This document shows positions 1-11,085 of a DNA stretch of 64,000 nucleotides, piece after piece. The notes under the pieces were generated by a model, which did not search any database, was not told where the DNA came from, and saw only the letters and a program-made list of their open reading frames with translations. The stretch is from Mesorhabditis belari (taxonomy: Eukaryota; Nematoda; Chromadorea; Rhabditida; Rhabditidae), in contig CAUEEP010000759.1 in assembly GCA_958450365.1 (NCBI GenBank), positions 1,002,001 to 1,066,000 on the forward strand, given 5' to 3'. Every line of letters begins with the position of its first letter. Position 1 is the first letter of the stretch. A program made the translations under genes and the position numbers.

Positions 1-601
1 TAGTGTTAAGTGAGTTTAAAGAAATTTTTAGAGGAGATGAAGGGAAGTGAAGGGAAGGGAAGGGAAGGGAAGGGAAGGAAAGGGAAGGGAAGAGCTCTCA
101 AGAAATGCCCATCCCCATCCACCCACATATTGACAGAATCTATCTCATCTTAGGAAAAGGAGTAGACTATCCTCTACCTCATCTTTCCAAAAAGATTCAA
201 AATATAAAGAAAGAAAGGAAGAAAGAGAAGGAAGAGAAAGAAGAAAGAAAGAAAGAAAGAAAGCTTTTGAGAAAATCGAATCAAAAAGCGATCGCTCAAG
301 TAAAACTTGTGGATTTTCGAGAGCGCGAATTGCTCATCGACGTCTGGAGATGAATTGGGGAAGTAAATATTGTTCAAATTTCTATTCTAGCTTTTTTCTA
401 TTCTATTCTAGCTAAAATTTCTCTTACTGAAATGTCGCTAGCATGAAAATTGAAGCCTCTAATCAAGAAATCAAAAAAATTTGCGCTTTAACTTTGCATT
501 TAAAAGTCTCACTGAGTCTTTGCAAAAGTGGCTTCAATTGTTTGATGATTGATTAGAGAAGGATTGGAAAGCAAGCCAAAAAACAGCAAGCCAACTTTTT
601 A
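1..601. other. No gene; purine-rich simple repeats
   Basis: A (GGGAA)n tract lies near positions 37-91 and a GAAA/GGAA-rich tract near 206-264. The short open frames through the purine tract are composition effects. Nothing else is recognised up to the MITE that begins at 602. Confidence 0.6.
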
Positions 602-1078
602 CCGTAAATACTGTAATAGTACCCCGCCCCGCTCGTACAGTCGCGTAGTCGCAAAAGTTTTAGTCGTTTTTTAGTATTTCATTTTTTTCAAAGCGCCCGT
701 ACTTTCAAAAAATGCGTCTTTGGTATCAAAAAATAGCTGAAATTCAGGGCTATTTTTTGATACTTAAACGAGCATTGTAGCATAAACCAGTGTCGAGAAA
801 AACTCGTTCAAAGCTAGACTACGCAGCGCTCCGCACCGTCATTATGGGGGCGGGCAGAATTTACGTCTAGTCTAGCTTTGGACGCGTTTTTCTCGACACT
901 AGCTTATGCTACAATGCGCGCTTAGGTATCAAAAAATAGCCCTGAATTTCAGCTATTTTTTAATACCTAAATGCGCGTTGTAGCACAAACCAGTGTCGAG
1001 AAAAGCTAGTTCAACGCTAGACTACGCAACACTCCGCACCGTCGTTATGGGGGTGGGGTACTATTACAGTATTTACGG
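602..1078. mobile_element. MITE family A, copy 1 (TIR CCGTAAATACTGTAATAGTA)
   Basis: The terminal inverted repeats read CCGTAAATACTGTAATAGTA at the left and its complement at the right, and TA flanks both ends (600-601 and 1079-1080). The interior contains two palindromic blocks of the form TCAAAAAATAGC...GCTATTTTTTGA joined by segments that also invert on each other. No coding capacity is seen. TA target duplication fits a Tc1/mariner-superfamily non-autonomous element. Further copies lie at 16104-16601, 26404-26677 and 60207-60471, with a fragment at 61036-61117. Confidence 0.85.
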
Positions 1079-1814
1079 TAGGTATGGGTATACCTCGGTG
1101 ATGGTGACAAAATTTCGAGCACACTATCCGCTAGGCCAGAGAAGCCGTTGGAAAACTCAAAAAAACAAGTGTAAATGGCTGTAAATGACAACTTTAAACG
1201 CCTCGAACGGTTGATTTCTTTGAAACAATGTACTCAATTTATAGCTTATATAACCTCAATTTATAGCTTATATAAAATCGTTATAACTTTCAATTTTTAC
1301 AAGATCAAAACAAATTCAACTTTTTTGATATTGAGACGATTTTATTAAGCTGTATTTCATTAAACTTTCATTAATCTTTCAAAAAAAACTGCACTTGTCA
1401 TTTCAATATCAAACAAAACTTGTTTTTACTCGAAAAATCTACGGGAAACCATATAATCCATCGAAAAATGGGGGTAACTCTTTGTGACGACGAGAAAAAA
1501 AAAGTTAATCTATCCTCAAAAAAAAAGATTTTTATTAGCTGGATTTGCGGTTGAATCTCTCGAGTTTTTTCTTTCGAAAAACATTGAGAAACAAAAAGAG
1601 AAAAAGAGAATTAGCTTTTTAAAAGAGAGTGATTTGTTTGAAAAGTTTCAGTAAGCATAAAATATGATTTGGTCTTATTTTTCAATGGAAATATGAAAAG
1701 AAATGAAAAGATTTTCTGGACAATCTAATACAATAGAAGTAACAGAATTTAGAAGTTTTTGTAAACCCTAACTTTTATCCCACAGTATTCCAAATTGTAC
1801 AATTGTTATATTTT
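1079..1814. other. No gene recognised
   Basis: AT-rich sequence with short homopolymer runs and the small direct repeat tttatagcttatataa near 1238-1275. No exon-like structure was found. Confidence 0.5.
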
Positions 1815-2218
1815 TTGTTACATTGTTACATTGTTACATTGTTACATTGTTACATTGTTACATTGTTACATTGTTACATTGTTACATTGTTACATTGTTA
1901 CGTTGTTACATTGTTAAATTGTAACATTGTTACGTTGTTACATTGTTACATTGTTGCTTTGTTACATTGTTACATTGTTACATTGCTACATTGTTACATT
2001 GCTACATTGTAACATTGTAACATTGTTACATTGTTGCTTTGTTACATTGTTACATTGTTACATTGTAACATTGTTACATTGCTACATTGTAACATTGTTA
2101 CATTGTTGCATTGTTACATTGTAACATTGTTACGTTGTTACATTGTTACATTGTTGCTTTGTTACATTGTTAAATTGTTGCATTGTTGCATTGCTACAGT
2201 GTTACATTGTTACATTTC
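1815..2218. repeat. 8-bp minisatellite (TTACATTG)n
   Basis: About 50 tandem copies of the octamer TTACATTG, with point variants such as GTTGCTTT and ATTGTAAC. The unit length is not a multiple of three and contains no forward stop, so several frames stay open and give spurious cysteine/leucine-rich ORFs. Confidence 0.95.
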
Positions 2219-2314
2219 TGTTACAACATCTGTTTCATTTTTATTTTATTCGGGGTGCACTTTGGGATTTTAAAAGTATCCTAGAGTTGAAACAGATCAA
2301 AAGGTTTTTTTTCG

Positions 2315-2390
2315 CCACTGGGACTAGAACTCAGCGAACCAAGCGACCTTTCTCTTACCAGCCAACTGTGCTAACCATTACACCACAAAG
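2315..2390 (-). other. tRNA-like sequence (SINE head or tRNA pseudogene)
   Basis: On the minus strand an A-box-like block (GGTGTAATGGTTAGCAC) is followed about 35 bases later by a degenerate B box (GAGTTCTAGTCCC). The two ends do not form a seven-pair acceptor stem, so a working tRNA is unlikely. A tRNA-derived SINE or a tRNA pseudogene fits best. Confidence 0.5.
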
Positions 2391-2489
2391 TAGTTGATCT
2401 CCCTTACTCCAGAGGGAGTTAAGTCTGATGTCGGTGGAAAAATAGTAATCGTACAGCATTACTTCAATCTTCCACAATGTTCCACAATT

Positions 2490-2673
2490 CGCGCGTCTGT
2501 AACTCCCTTGTCTTTGCGTTTAAACTATTAGTGTTATACATTTTCTGAAAGCTCTTTTCAAGGGCTACACAATGGTAATATTAATATTTAGAAATACGGT
2601 AAAGAAAAGGGAGTTACAGACGCGCGAAAGTGACGATCTTTTTTCAAATATCATATTTCATTGTCCAGTAGTG
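2490..2673. mobile_element. Tc1-like element remnant with inverted repeat
   Basis: CGCGCGTCTGTAACTCCCTT near 2494 is inverted near 2609-2628. The right end continues to a Tc1-like terminus (minus strand CACTACTGGACAATGAAATA) followed by TA at 2674-2675. The same sequence recurs at 9819-9975, including the ACTGGACAATGAAATATGAT end. The left outer terminus is missing here. No transposase is seen. Confidence 0.6.
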
Positions 2674-2675
2674 TA

Positions 2676-4089
2676 TCAACATTGAAATCTACAAATATTT
2701 AGTTTACCGTAATGGTGTTTACAAAAAAATCATCAACAATTCCAAAAATTAGAGACAATTCCAGCTATTCCAGCTATTCCAGGCTTAAAACCAGGGAAAA
2801 AGTCAAAGTTTTAGATTAAACGAGAAATTCCTGGCAAAGAAATTCCTGGCCGATAAATTCCCGACAATAGCAAGGGCAAAAGCATTGTTTTTAGCTAGCT
2901 AACTAATCGCTAACTAATAGCTAATAGATTTTAACTTCAAATAATCCTTTTGACAAGCCTCTAAAAAGGTTAAAAGATTAACTGATAGCACTGATTGTTT
3001 GATATCAATTTTTTTCACTAAGGACACTAAGGCATCTTCTTTTTTCACTCCATCAAGAATCTGGCATCTGTTCCTAATGGTTTTTTAATGGAGAAAAAGG
3101 GTTGAAAGAGTGAGAATGACAAAAAAAAAGGAGAAAAGAAAAATCCCTGAGGAAGTTTTGTCCATGAGGGATTGTTGGGGTCACAACTGTGTATTGAAAG
3201 GAAAAGGAGCAGGTGATAGAAGGGAAACTCTTAAAGAAAACAGAAAGGAAACTCTTGAGGGGTAAATGACATCGATTCATTCAGTAAAATGAGGGGAAAA
3301 GATGAAAGAAGAAGGGGGAAATGGGCAAATGGGCAAATGGGCAAAGTCGGGAAAGGGGCAAAGTCGGGAGATCACCTCTAGAACGCTTTACACCCCTCTG
3401 TTTCTTTTCTCTTAAAGCTCATGCTTTGGGAAGAGAATTAACGGCAGAGAAATGGGGCACACGGTGAGTTGGGGCTGAAAACCATGGCTGAAAATCATGG
3501 CTGAAGCTGATGGCTGAAGCTCATCGCTGAAGCTCATGGCTGCAGCTCATCACTGAAACTCATCGCTGAAAACGAGGGCACTTGCTTTGATTTGAGGTTT
3601 AGCTCTTGTATTTCATTGAAAGCTTGAAGCTAGTGTTGAAGCTAGTGTTGAAAAGGGGAAACGAACCTTTCCTGGAGCACTGATTTCTTCTAGAAATAAT
3701 TCTTCTAAAAAAAATGAAGATTCAAGTATGCCAGAAAGTGTGTTTCCGTTCAAAACTCAAAAATGAACAAAGTAAAAGTGATAAATCAAAAATTAACGGG
3801 AAAAGGTGACCTAAGATGGCCCTAAGGTCACCCTAAGATGACCATAAAGGTTGTATTACTGTAAAAATAAAGCACCAAGTAGGCCAAGAAGTCTGCGTTT
3901 CTACCAACGACACTACAAAGAATGAATCACGGGGAAAAAGGGCGAAAAAGACGTACAGAACAAATCATTAATATCTAATAAGATTAAAAAATAAAGAAAT
4001 AAAGTTCATACGACGGACAGAAGCTTTTTTATATTTGATAGATGTTTCAATCAAATTCACACGGGCCTGTGGAGCAAAGAACGAGAGAA
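2676..4089. other. No gene; minor repeats
   Basis: Contains TTCCAGCTATTCCAGC-type repeats near 2758-2782, GGGCAAAT repeats near 3320-3365, and a CTGAARMTCATGG-type repeat near 3475-3570. No coding exon is supported. Confidence 0.45.
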
Positions 4090-4390
4090 AATCGAGCTGT
4101 TAACTAGCTCGATTACAGTTCAATTAGAGACAAAGTCGAGCTATTAACTAGATCGATTATAGTTCAACTAGAGACAAAGTCAAGCTTTTAACTGGCTCGA
4201 TTACAGTTCAACTAGAAACAAAATCGAGCTGTTAACTAGATCGATTACAGTTCAACTAGAGACAAAATCGAGCTGTTAACTGGATCGATTACAGTTCAAC
4301 TAGAGACAAAGTCAAGCTTTTAACTAGCTCGATTACAGTTCAACTAGCGACAAAATCGAGCTGTTAACTAGCTCGATTACAGTCCAGCTA
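4090..4390. repeat. 44-bp tandem repeat, about 7 units, each with an internal palindrome
   Basis: Units begin near 4093, 4137, 4181, 4225, 4269, 4313 and 4357, exactly 44 bases apart. Each contains a short hairpin-forming inverted repeat CGAGCTGTTAACTAGCTCG (or a variant), followed by ATTACAGTTCAACTAGAGAC. Units differ at a few positions. Confidence 0.9.
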
Positions 4391-5254
4391 GCTCTACATT
4401 AAAACATCCAACTTCTAAATACAACTATTTCTAAAGAACAAAAAAATGTTTGCAAGGAATGCTCATGGAGAGAAAGTCACCTGAGAGCTTGGAAAAAAGG
4501 GGAAAAAAGGAGAATGGGCCTTAGGGGATGAAGAGTAGGGTACTCTTCCCCCTCTCGGACTTTTCACTCCGTCAGTCTCTCCAAGTCTCTCCCCAGTCAC
4601 CCTTTCTTACTTAATTATCTCGTTTTTTTGTCTTTTCTTCTTTTTTTGTGTCTTTGAACTTGCCCACCTTTTGTGAAACAAAAAAGGAACGGATTTTGTT
4701 GATGATTTTTAGAATTTGTTAGTGATTTTTCGGATTTTGTTGGTAATTTTCAGAATTTCTAACGATTTTTTGGCTTTTTTTTAGTGATTTTTAAGAAAAC
4801 CATTGCGATAGACTAAAGCTTTTCAATTAAACAAAGTAATTAAACAAATTGAAACACAATTTTTTTTTAAATCAACACTTTCTGTTGATAAAATCTGTCA
4901 AAATTTGTCAAAATTTATCAAAATTTATCAAAATCAATCAAAAAATTAACTGAATATAGAAATGGTTTGATTTTTATTTTAAAAAAATCCATTTAACCGT
5001 CTCAACTATTAACTAGAGAAAGATCAGCTAGTAGATAAGAGATTTGAAAAGAAACTTTGAACTGTTTGAACTGTTACGATTTTAAAAGTTTAGATCTAAG
5101 TTTTTAGATCTAAAAGCTTCTAAACTTTGTACTTATTTTGTTATTTGTACTTAGTACTGATTCGTACTTCTGTTAGATATAAAAACTGAATAAATTGGAA
5201 GAAGAGATAAGCAAAAAATGAAGAATACTTGGCTTTCCGAGTAGTAATTGAAGT
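4391..5254. other. No gene recognised
   Basis: AT-rich, with short imperfect repeats GATTTTTxGGATTTTGTT near 4690-4760 and TCAAAATTTRTCAAAA near 4895-4940. No supported exon. Confidence 0.45.
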
Positions 5255-5393
5255 CATCAGGGGCCTAGAAGATCAGGGGCCTGGAAGATCAGAGGCCTGG
5301 AAGATCAGAGGCCTAGAAGATCAGGGGCCTAGAGGATCAGGGGCCTAGAGGATCAGGGGCCTAGAGGATCAGGGGCCTAGAGGATCAGGGGCC
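5255..5393. repeat. 16-bp tandem repeat (GATCAGGGGCCTAGAR)
   Basis: About nine units of GATCAGGGGCCTAGAA/G. The array runs directly into the LINE reverse-transcriptase fragment that begins at 5394. Confidence 0.9.
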
Positions 5394-5604
5394 ATCGCCA
5401 CCACCAAGACTGGAACAGCACCAGGGCCTGACAACATCAAGATAGGGCTACTCAAGGCTGGAGGAGAAGACATACACAAGCTGCTGGCCGAACGCTTCAC
5501 CCCCTACCTCCCCACTGGCGAGAAGCAAGGACAGTCCTGCTCTACAAGAAAGGAGACAAAGAAGACATCGGAAACTACAGGCCAATATCTCTACAATGTC
5601 AAAG
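5394..5604 (+). pseudogene. LINE reverse transcriptase fragment (frameshifted)
   Basis: The translation shows the conserved non-LTR reverse transcriptase block: TAPGPDNIK, then LLKAGGEDIHKLLAERF, and in a second frame WREARTVLLYKKGDKEDIGN followed by YRPISLQ. APGPD and KKGD..NYRPISL are landmarks at the start of the LINE reverse transcriptase domain. The frame changes near 5512, so the fragment is broken. It is cut off on both sides, directly by the 16-bp repeat on the left. No other part of this LINE is seen nearby. Confidence 0.85.
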
Positions 5605-5835
5605 GCAACTCATTAAACTTTTGTTTTCATAAAGTTGAAACCTAAAGTTGAAACACAATAATTTTAAAACTTTGCTTTTTTAGAATCTAAAAAAACATGT
5701 TTTTTCAAGGTTTTTTGAATCTAAATTTTCAAAAGAACAGTTGTAACGTTAGATTTTTATCAAATACAATCAAATGAACAAGTGGTTGCTTAATTTGAAC
5801 CTTGAATTTGAACCCTTCAAGCCTTGAATTACAAG

Positions 5836-6200
5836 TTATACAAGTTTTTACAAGTACAATACAAGTACGAGTACAGTACAAGTACAAGTATAATACAAGT
5901 ACAATACAAGTACGAGTACAGTACAAGTACAAGTATAATACAAGTACAAGCACAAGTATAAAACAAGCACAAGTATAATACAAGCACAAGTACAAATACA
6001 AGTACAAGTACAATACAAGTACAAGTACAAGTACAAGTACAAGTACAAGTATAATACAAGTACAAGTATAATACAAGCACAAGTACAATACAAGTACAAT
6101 ACAAGTACAAGTACAATACAAGTACAAGTACAATACAAGTACAAACAAGTACAATACAAGTATAAGTACAATACAAGTACAATAAAAGTACAATACAAGT
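5836..6200. repeat. Hexamer-based array (GTACAA)n
   Basis: CAAGTACAAGTA-type units with variants (TATAATACAAG, CACAAG, GAGTACAG). Open minus frames rich in Leu, Tyr and Cys are artefacts of the repeat. Confidence 0.95.
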
Positions 6201-7561
6201 TTTTCTTTGTCAGCTACCACTAGGCAATCTAATAAACTTTTAAAATGCTAGAAAAAATGATAAAATGTCATCAGCAAATCTTTTTGAAATGAAAATAACA
6301 ATGTGTTCCTTTTAAAAGGTTCCCAAATATGAAAAATGAAAAGGAAACCGAACAAACGAGAGGATATTGATTTGGGATTTGTGTTATAATAAAAAAAACA
6401 CATCCACTTGTCTATAGAAGCCAAGTGAATGAGTTGAGTGAAATGAAAAAAGAGGAAAAGAAGGCCAAATGAGTGAAGGAGGGAATGGAGAAGGATCGGA
6501 TTGAGTTACCACTCCCCATCTATCCGCCCATCGACACAAAAGTTGTTGTCGATACATGGAACTATGTCAAAAAATGAATGGAGACTATTTGGTGGAGGAA
6601 AATGGGAAAAGTTTTGTTTGTGCAAATGTTTTGAGCGTTGAAAAGATTGATTGGGGTGAAATTTTGAGGCTTCAAGAGTTTTTGAGGCTTCAAGAGTCAA
6701 GTATGCCCCGAAATTCATATATTGATCACCGAAAATCCTGGAATTGAAGACTTTGAAGAAAGACAGAGAGAAGGAGAGACAGAGAAAGACAGAGCTTGAG
6801 ATCTTTAAAAAAATAAAGAACAAATTCCATAACTTTGCTTAGAAATAGACAAAAGTACAGCAAAGGGAAAAATTGTTTTCAAAAAATTTCAAAAAATACT
6901 GACGCCAATAATGGGGAAAACGGCTGAGTCACGTACCGATCCTTCCCCTGCGATCCGTCACGAGTTTCAGTTCTTTTCGATTGAGATAATGCAGCAAACG
7001 TCCTAGATACTTCACGCGAAAACGAGGCCCAGACCAATCATCAACTAAAGGAGCGACGGCGCCGGATCATCTGCTCAGCACTCCTTCCCTTGTGGATTCC
7101 AAAAGGGAGGCACCCTATCCGGGGCTGTTTGCCAGATAGAGAGCGATTACATCACTCCACAAAGAACACCTCGCCAGTCATTTACGATTCTCTTTTCCTT
7201 GTAGATTGCCTCAAATGAAGATATTCAGCTGTAAATTTGTACCCAGGGGTTTTCGGGATCGATTAGAGACATTCATTTGATTGAGTCTACCAATTGAAAT
7301 CGAGTTTTCATTGGTGTCTGGGTCTCCATCTTATCCATCTTGCCTCAGCTCAAGTGTTTTCTGTCAAAAACCCAGTCACCAATCGATTCATCCGTTCATC
7401 TTCACTCCAGTGAGTTAGTTGCAATTTGCGGTAAGTGGCGGTGCAAAGGAGGGTTTGAGTTTTCCCTCTTGGTCTCAAATGGGCTCAGGGGTTGATCTTG
7501 GAGAGGAAAAGAGGACGAGGTGCAGAAGAGAGGCTGAAGAAGGAGAGAAAGGAGAGGAAGA
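6201..7561. other. No gene assigned; more complex sequence
   Basis: The stretch 6900-7500 is richer in GC and less repetitive than its surroundings and might hold an untranslated exon or regulatory DNA. No protein family, splice pair or RNA gene could be supported. The short frame 6556-6747 has no recognisable product. Confidence 0.35.
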
Positions 7562-7571
7562 AGGAGAAGAA

Positions 7572-7615
<44 letters not shown>

Positions 7616-7624
7616 GGAAGAAGA

Positions 7625-7657
<33 letters not shown>

Positions 7658-7854
7658 GGAAGAAGAAGAAGAGGAAGAAGAAGAAGGAGAAGGAGAAGAA
7701 GAAGAGGAAGAAGGAGAAGAAGAAGAAGAAGGAGATGAAGAGGAAGAAGAAGAAGTAGCAGAAGAAGAGGAAGGAGAGGAAGAAGGAGAAGAAGAAGAAG
7801 AGGAAGGAGAGGAAGAAGGAGAAGAAGAAGGAGAAGAAGAAGGAGAAGAAGAGA
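7562..7854. repeat. GAA/GAG-rich trinucleotide tract
   Basis: An almost pure (GAA/GGA/GAG)n tract about 290 bases long. It produces a poly-Glu frame on plus and poly-Leu/Phe frames on minus; no flanking conserved protein sequence supports translation. Confidence 0.95.
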
Positions 7855-8348
7855 CTGGGTGGATCTCTCAAAACATTGGGCTTTCCCTTCTTCCCCAAGT
7901 AGAGTCTCGATTCGAGTGCCGGACAAACACTGACCTGCGTCAGTCAGAGTCAATCCCTTCATACACAAATTGCTCATTGCCCATCTTTTCCCCTCTTTTC
8001 CTTCTTCCAATCTACTCAGGTCTGCTTTCGGACTTTCGAGTTTTACCCTCATCCCATCTAACTTTAGATATGACTGTAAAAGTTGGGGGATTTGCAGGAA
8101 AAACTGATTACTAGATTAAGCAATTAGCTTATCAGATTTGAGAATTGAGAATTGAGGATCAGAGGGTCAGACTTGGTAAGCTATTCATTCAATAAGGATC
8201 AGACTTGGTAAGCCATTCATTCAATAAGGATCAGACTTGATACCAGGTAAGCCACTCATTTTTTTCAGTTGTCTAGTAACTAAATTAAGTAGTTAGTCAC
8301 TAGGGAACTGTTTCAAGTTGAGCTTTTTTTTCAAGTTCAATTGTGAAA

Positions 8349-8420
8349 GAGAATTCGAACCAGGGAGAAAAAGCGCGGCAATCCGCTACGCACTATCCGC
8401 TACGCCATCCGGCAACATCC
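8349..8420 (-). other. tRNA-like sequence
   Basis: On minus: A-box-like TGGCGTAGCGGATAGTGCG, then B-box-like GGTTCGAATTC. CCGCTACGC is repeated within it. The acceptor ends do not pair well, so a SINE head or tRNA relic is more likely than a gene. Confidence 0.45.
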
Positions 8421-8540
8421 GGCAACTGTTACTGAAAGTTATCATTAAATTTACTAAATGAACTTCTAGTACTAGATTTATCTGCAGTAAAAGCCGATCT
8501 TTCGGATAGGAATTGAGAAAAGTATCAGAGAAGCAATCTA

Positions 8541-9221
8541 TTGGGTTGATGGAAAAGTCCTTTCCGATTTTTTGGGAGAGTACCTTAAATTTGTCCAATT
8601 TTGACGTTTCATAGCTCATCCTAAAGCTGAATTCAAGACGGATCGATTGGTAAAAACCGTTTTGAGATATCTCTTTTGTAAAAGTTTTTACAGCTATTTT
8701 AGTAAAGGGCGGCAGAGCCAAAACAGCCAAAAAATGGCTGTTTTCACGTTTCGTTAGTTTTCCGTGCAGAAACCTAGGCTAAAACCATGTGTTTCGTGAT
8801 CAGCGTCAAAAATAACCCTTTCAGAATCTTCAGAACGAAGGAAAATCGCGAAAGGCGGCGAAAAGGCTATTGATCTGAGGGTCGCTGGTTCGACTTCCAC
8901 CGGTAACAATATTTTTCAAAAATTCAAAAAGACTCTGAAAATACGTGTCTAGGGGTTATTTTTGACGCTGATCACGAAACACATGTTTTTAGCCTAGGTT
9001 TCTGCACGGAAAACTAACGAAACGTGAAAACAGCCATTTTTTGGCTCTGCCGTCCTTTACTAAAATAGATGTAAAAGTTTTTAGAAAAGAGATATCTCAA
9101 AACGGTTTTTACCAATCGATCCGTCTTGAATTCAGCTTTAGAATGAGCTATGAAACGTCAAAATTCGACAAATTTAAGGTACTCTTGCAACAAATCCGAA
9201 AGGACTTTTCCATCAACCCAA
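8541..9221. mobile_element. Mariner-type MITE with long TIRs and a tRNA-like core
   Basis: The termini are TTGGGTTGATGGAAAAGTCC and its complement, both flanked by TA (8539-8540, 9222-9223). The TTGGGTTG...AAAAGT pattern resembles irritans-type mariner ends. The inverted arms are very long (about 8541-8815 and 8950-9221). Between them sits a tRNA-like block (8847-8903). Each arm carries an open frame with the peptide GFYQSIRLEFSFRM, which probably reflects DNA conservation of the arm. A second copy starts at 63565. Confidence 0.85.
8847..8903 (+). other. tRNA-like (B-box) core inside the MITE
   Basis: GGCGGCGAAAAGGCTATTGA followed by a B box GGTTCGACTTCC. The same block occurs inverted at 63883-63947 in the second copy of this MITE, so it travels with the element. 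Confidence 0.55.
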
Positions 9222-9223
9222 TA

Positions 9224-9818
9224 TTATCACGAGTCAGTCAGCATTTTTGAATTTGACATCAAAATTAACAAAATTAAACAATCTGCGAAGTATTTAATAC
9301 AATGAAAAATGAAAAATGAGAATTTTACTTTCAATTCAAACTCATTTTTGATTAGCTGAATTGGTGCTAAGTTCGAAATTTCAAGGCAAATTCAGGTCAG
9401 GCCGATTTTACGCAACTTTCAACTAATCGTAGAACATCTTAGTCAAACAAAAGTCAAACAAAAGTCAAACAAAAGTCAAAAAAAACCCACAAATGACAAT
9501 AATCATTGTTCTCTAGTAAAATAAAGGCTTTTTAGGTTCTCAGGAGGTGATTGAAAAAGCAATTTTCGAAAAGTGTTGCCGAGAATTTTTGAGTGAAGTG
9601 AAAAAAAACGTATTACTGAAAAAGAGCAAAGAAGATTAGTCAAAAAATGAGACAAAAATGTTCATTTGTTTCATAAAATAAAATTGATGGGCTTCATTCA
9701 AATTGACTGCTCTGTGATTCTTGCTTATCTATTTATCTTTTGGGTGTGTTTTGAGTGGTGTCCCGGGCAATTATTGTGCTTTTGTTTTGTCGCTTTTCAA
9801 CTGAATAAAGCATATATA
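9224..9818. other. No gene recognised
   Basis: AT-rich, with four copies of GTCAAACAAAA near 9443-9482. The small frame 9666-9848 has no recognisable product. Confidence 0.4.
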
Positions 9819-9975
9819 CAGTACTGGACAATGAAATATGATATTTGAAAAACGATCGTCACTTTCGCGCGTCTGTAACTCCCTTGTCTTTGAGTTTAAA
9901 CTATTAGTGTTATACATTTTCTGAAAGCTCTTTTCAAGGGCTACACAATGGTAATATTAATATTTCGAATTAAAG
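9819..9975. mobile_element. Tc1-like terminus (CAGTACTGGACAATG...)
   Basis: TA (9817-9818) followed by CAGTACTGGACAATGAAATA, a Tc1-family-like inverted terminus, then CGCGCGTCTGTAACTCCCTT and about 90 bases that match 2494-2590 almost exactly. The other end was not found, so this looks like a truncated copy. Confidence 0.6.
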
Positions 9976-10114
9976 CAATGTGCGCAAATACTCGCTTTTC
10001 AGTTTGAAACATTAATATTCGCTTTATTAATTCGGTTTCTAAAACGTGGGCCTTCTTTCTACCGTAAGCTTGTCACCCAAAAGATAAAAAGATAAATTAA
10101 GAAAGAACCACAGA

Positions 10115-10676
10115 GCAGTCAAATCAATCGCCGAAATTAGGCAATCGGCAAGGTGGGAATATCACGAATTTGAGTGGGTAAAATGTTCCACAATTTAATA
10201 ACTCGATTAAAAAAGAGACCAGAAAAAAGGGAATCCGGATGAATGCCTTTAACAATTTTAAAGCATTCCACTAAATCGATGATAAGGCGGCGTTGGTGTA
10301 ACGTTGAAATTCAAGACCAAAGCGTTGCAATCTATCAGAATAGCTAAAGGAGGAGAATTTGTTAAAATTAATTTTATAAAGAGCAAAAGCAAACAGCAAA
10401 TTCTGATGAAGTGCCTCTGAACACGTTCTATTTTTTTTTTGAATAAGATTTAATAGGGAAGGAGACCAAATTAAAGAAGCGTATTCAAGAATAGGGCGGA
10501 CATAAGCAACAAACCACATCCGATATGTTTTGATGTTAGGTGTGGTAATAGATCTGAGGATACGGTTTACGGAGGCCTACGGGCTTACGGAGACCTTATT
10601 ACAAATGGATTCAATGTGAAAACGGGAACTAAGAGGGGGACTAATAAGGACTTCCAAATCACGCAGATATTCATAG
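10115..10676 (-). pseudogene. LINE reverse transcriptase C-terminal fragment
   Basis: Minus-strand peptides follow the C-terminal order of CR1/jockey-type LINEs: YEYLRDLEVLISPPLSS, then HIESICNKVS, NRILRSI, then YVRPILEYASLIWSP, then SDRLQRFGLEFQR, RRLIIDLVECFKIVKG and finally VIKLWNILP. The [Y/F]VRPILEYAS..W.P and WN.LP landmarks are diagnostic of the family. At least two frame breaks are present (an in-frame stop near 10575 and a frameshift near 10300). The upstream part is cut off exactly where the 18-bp minisatellite begins. Confidence 0.85.
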
Positions 10677-11085
10677 GTTGAATAGGTTGAACCAAACAAA
10701 TGGATTAAACCAAACGAATAGGTTGAACCAAACGAATAGGTTGAACCAAACGAATAGGTTGAACCAAACGAATAGGTTGAACCAAACAAATAGTTTGAAC
10801 CAAACGAATAGGTTGAACCAAACGAATAGGTTGAACCAAACGAATGGGTTGAACCAAACGAATAGGTTGAACCAAACGAATGGATTGAACCAAACGAATA
10901 GGTTGAACCAAACGAATAGGTTGAACCAAACGTTAGGCTGAATCAAACGAATAGGTTGAACCAAACGAATGGATTAAACCAAACGAATAGGTTGAACCAA
11001 ACGAATAGGTTGAATCAAACGAATATGTTGAACCAAACAAATGGATTAAACAAAACGAATGGGTTGAACCAAACCAATTTCAACC
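10672..11085. repeat. 18-bp minisatellite (TTGAACCAAACGAATAGG)
   Basis: About 22 units of TTGAACCAAACGAATAGG with small variants. Eighteen is a multiple of three, so all open frames are repeat artefacts (for example NRLNQT). It abuts the LINE fragment at its left edge. Confidence 0.95.

Noticed and set aside
4090..4390. CRISPR-like array
   Set aside because: Repeats are directly adjacent with no unique spacers, and the DNA is eukaryotic.
7402..8114. Open frames of over 200 codons on both strands (Glu-rich and Leu-rich)
   Set aside because: They run through a GAA/GGA tract with no conserved flanking domain; composition alone keeps them open.
8386..9250. A conserved protein encoded by the MITE arms (GFYQSIRLEFSFRM)
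   Set aside because: The same frame appears in both inverted arms and in the copy at 63449-63745, but conservation follows the DNA of the inverted arms; no family match or start is convincing.
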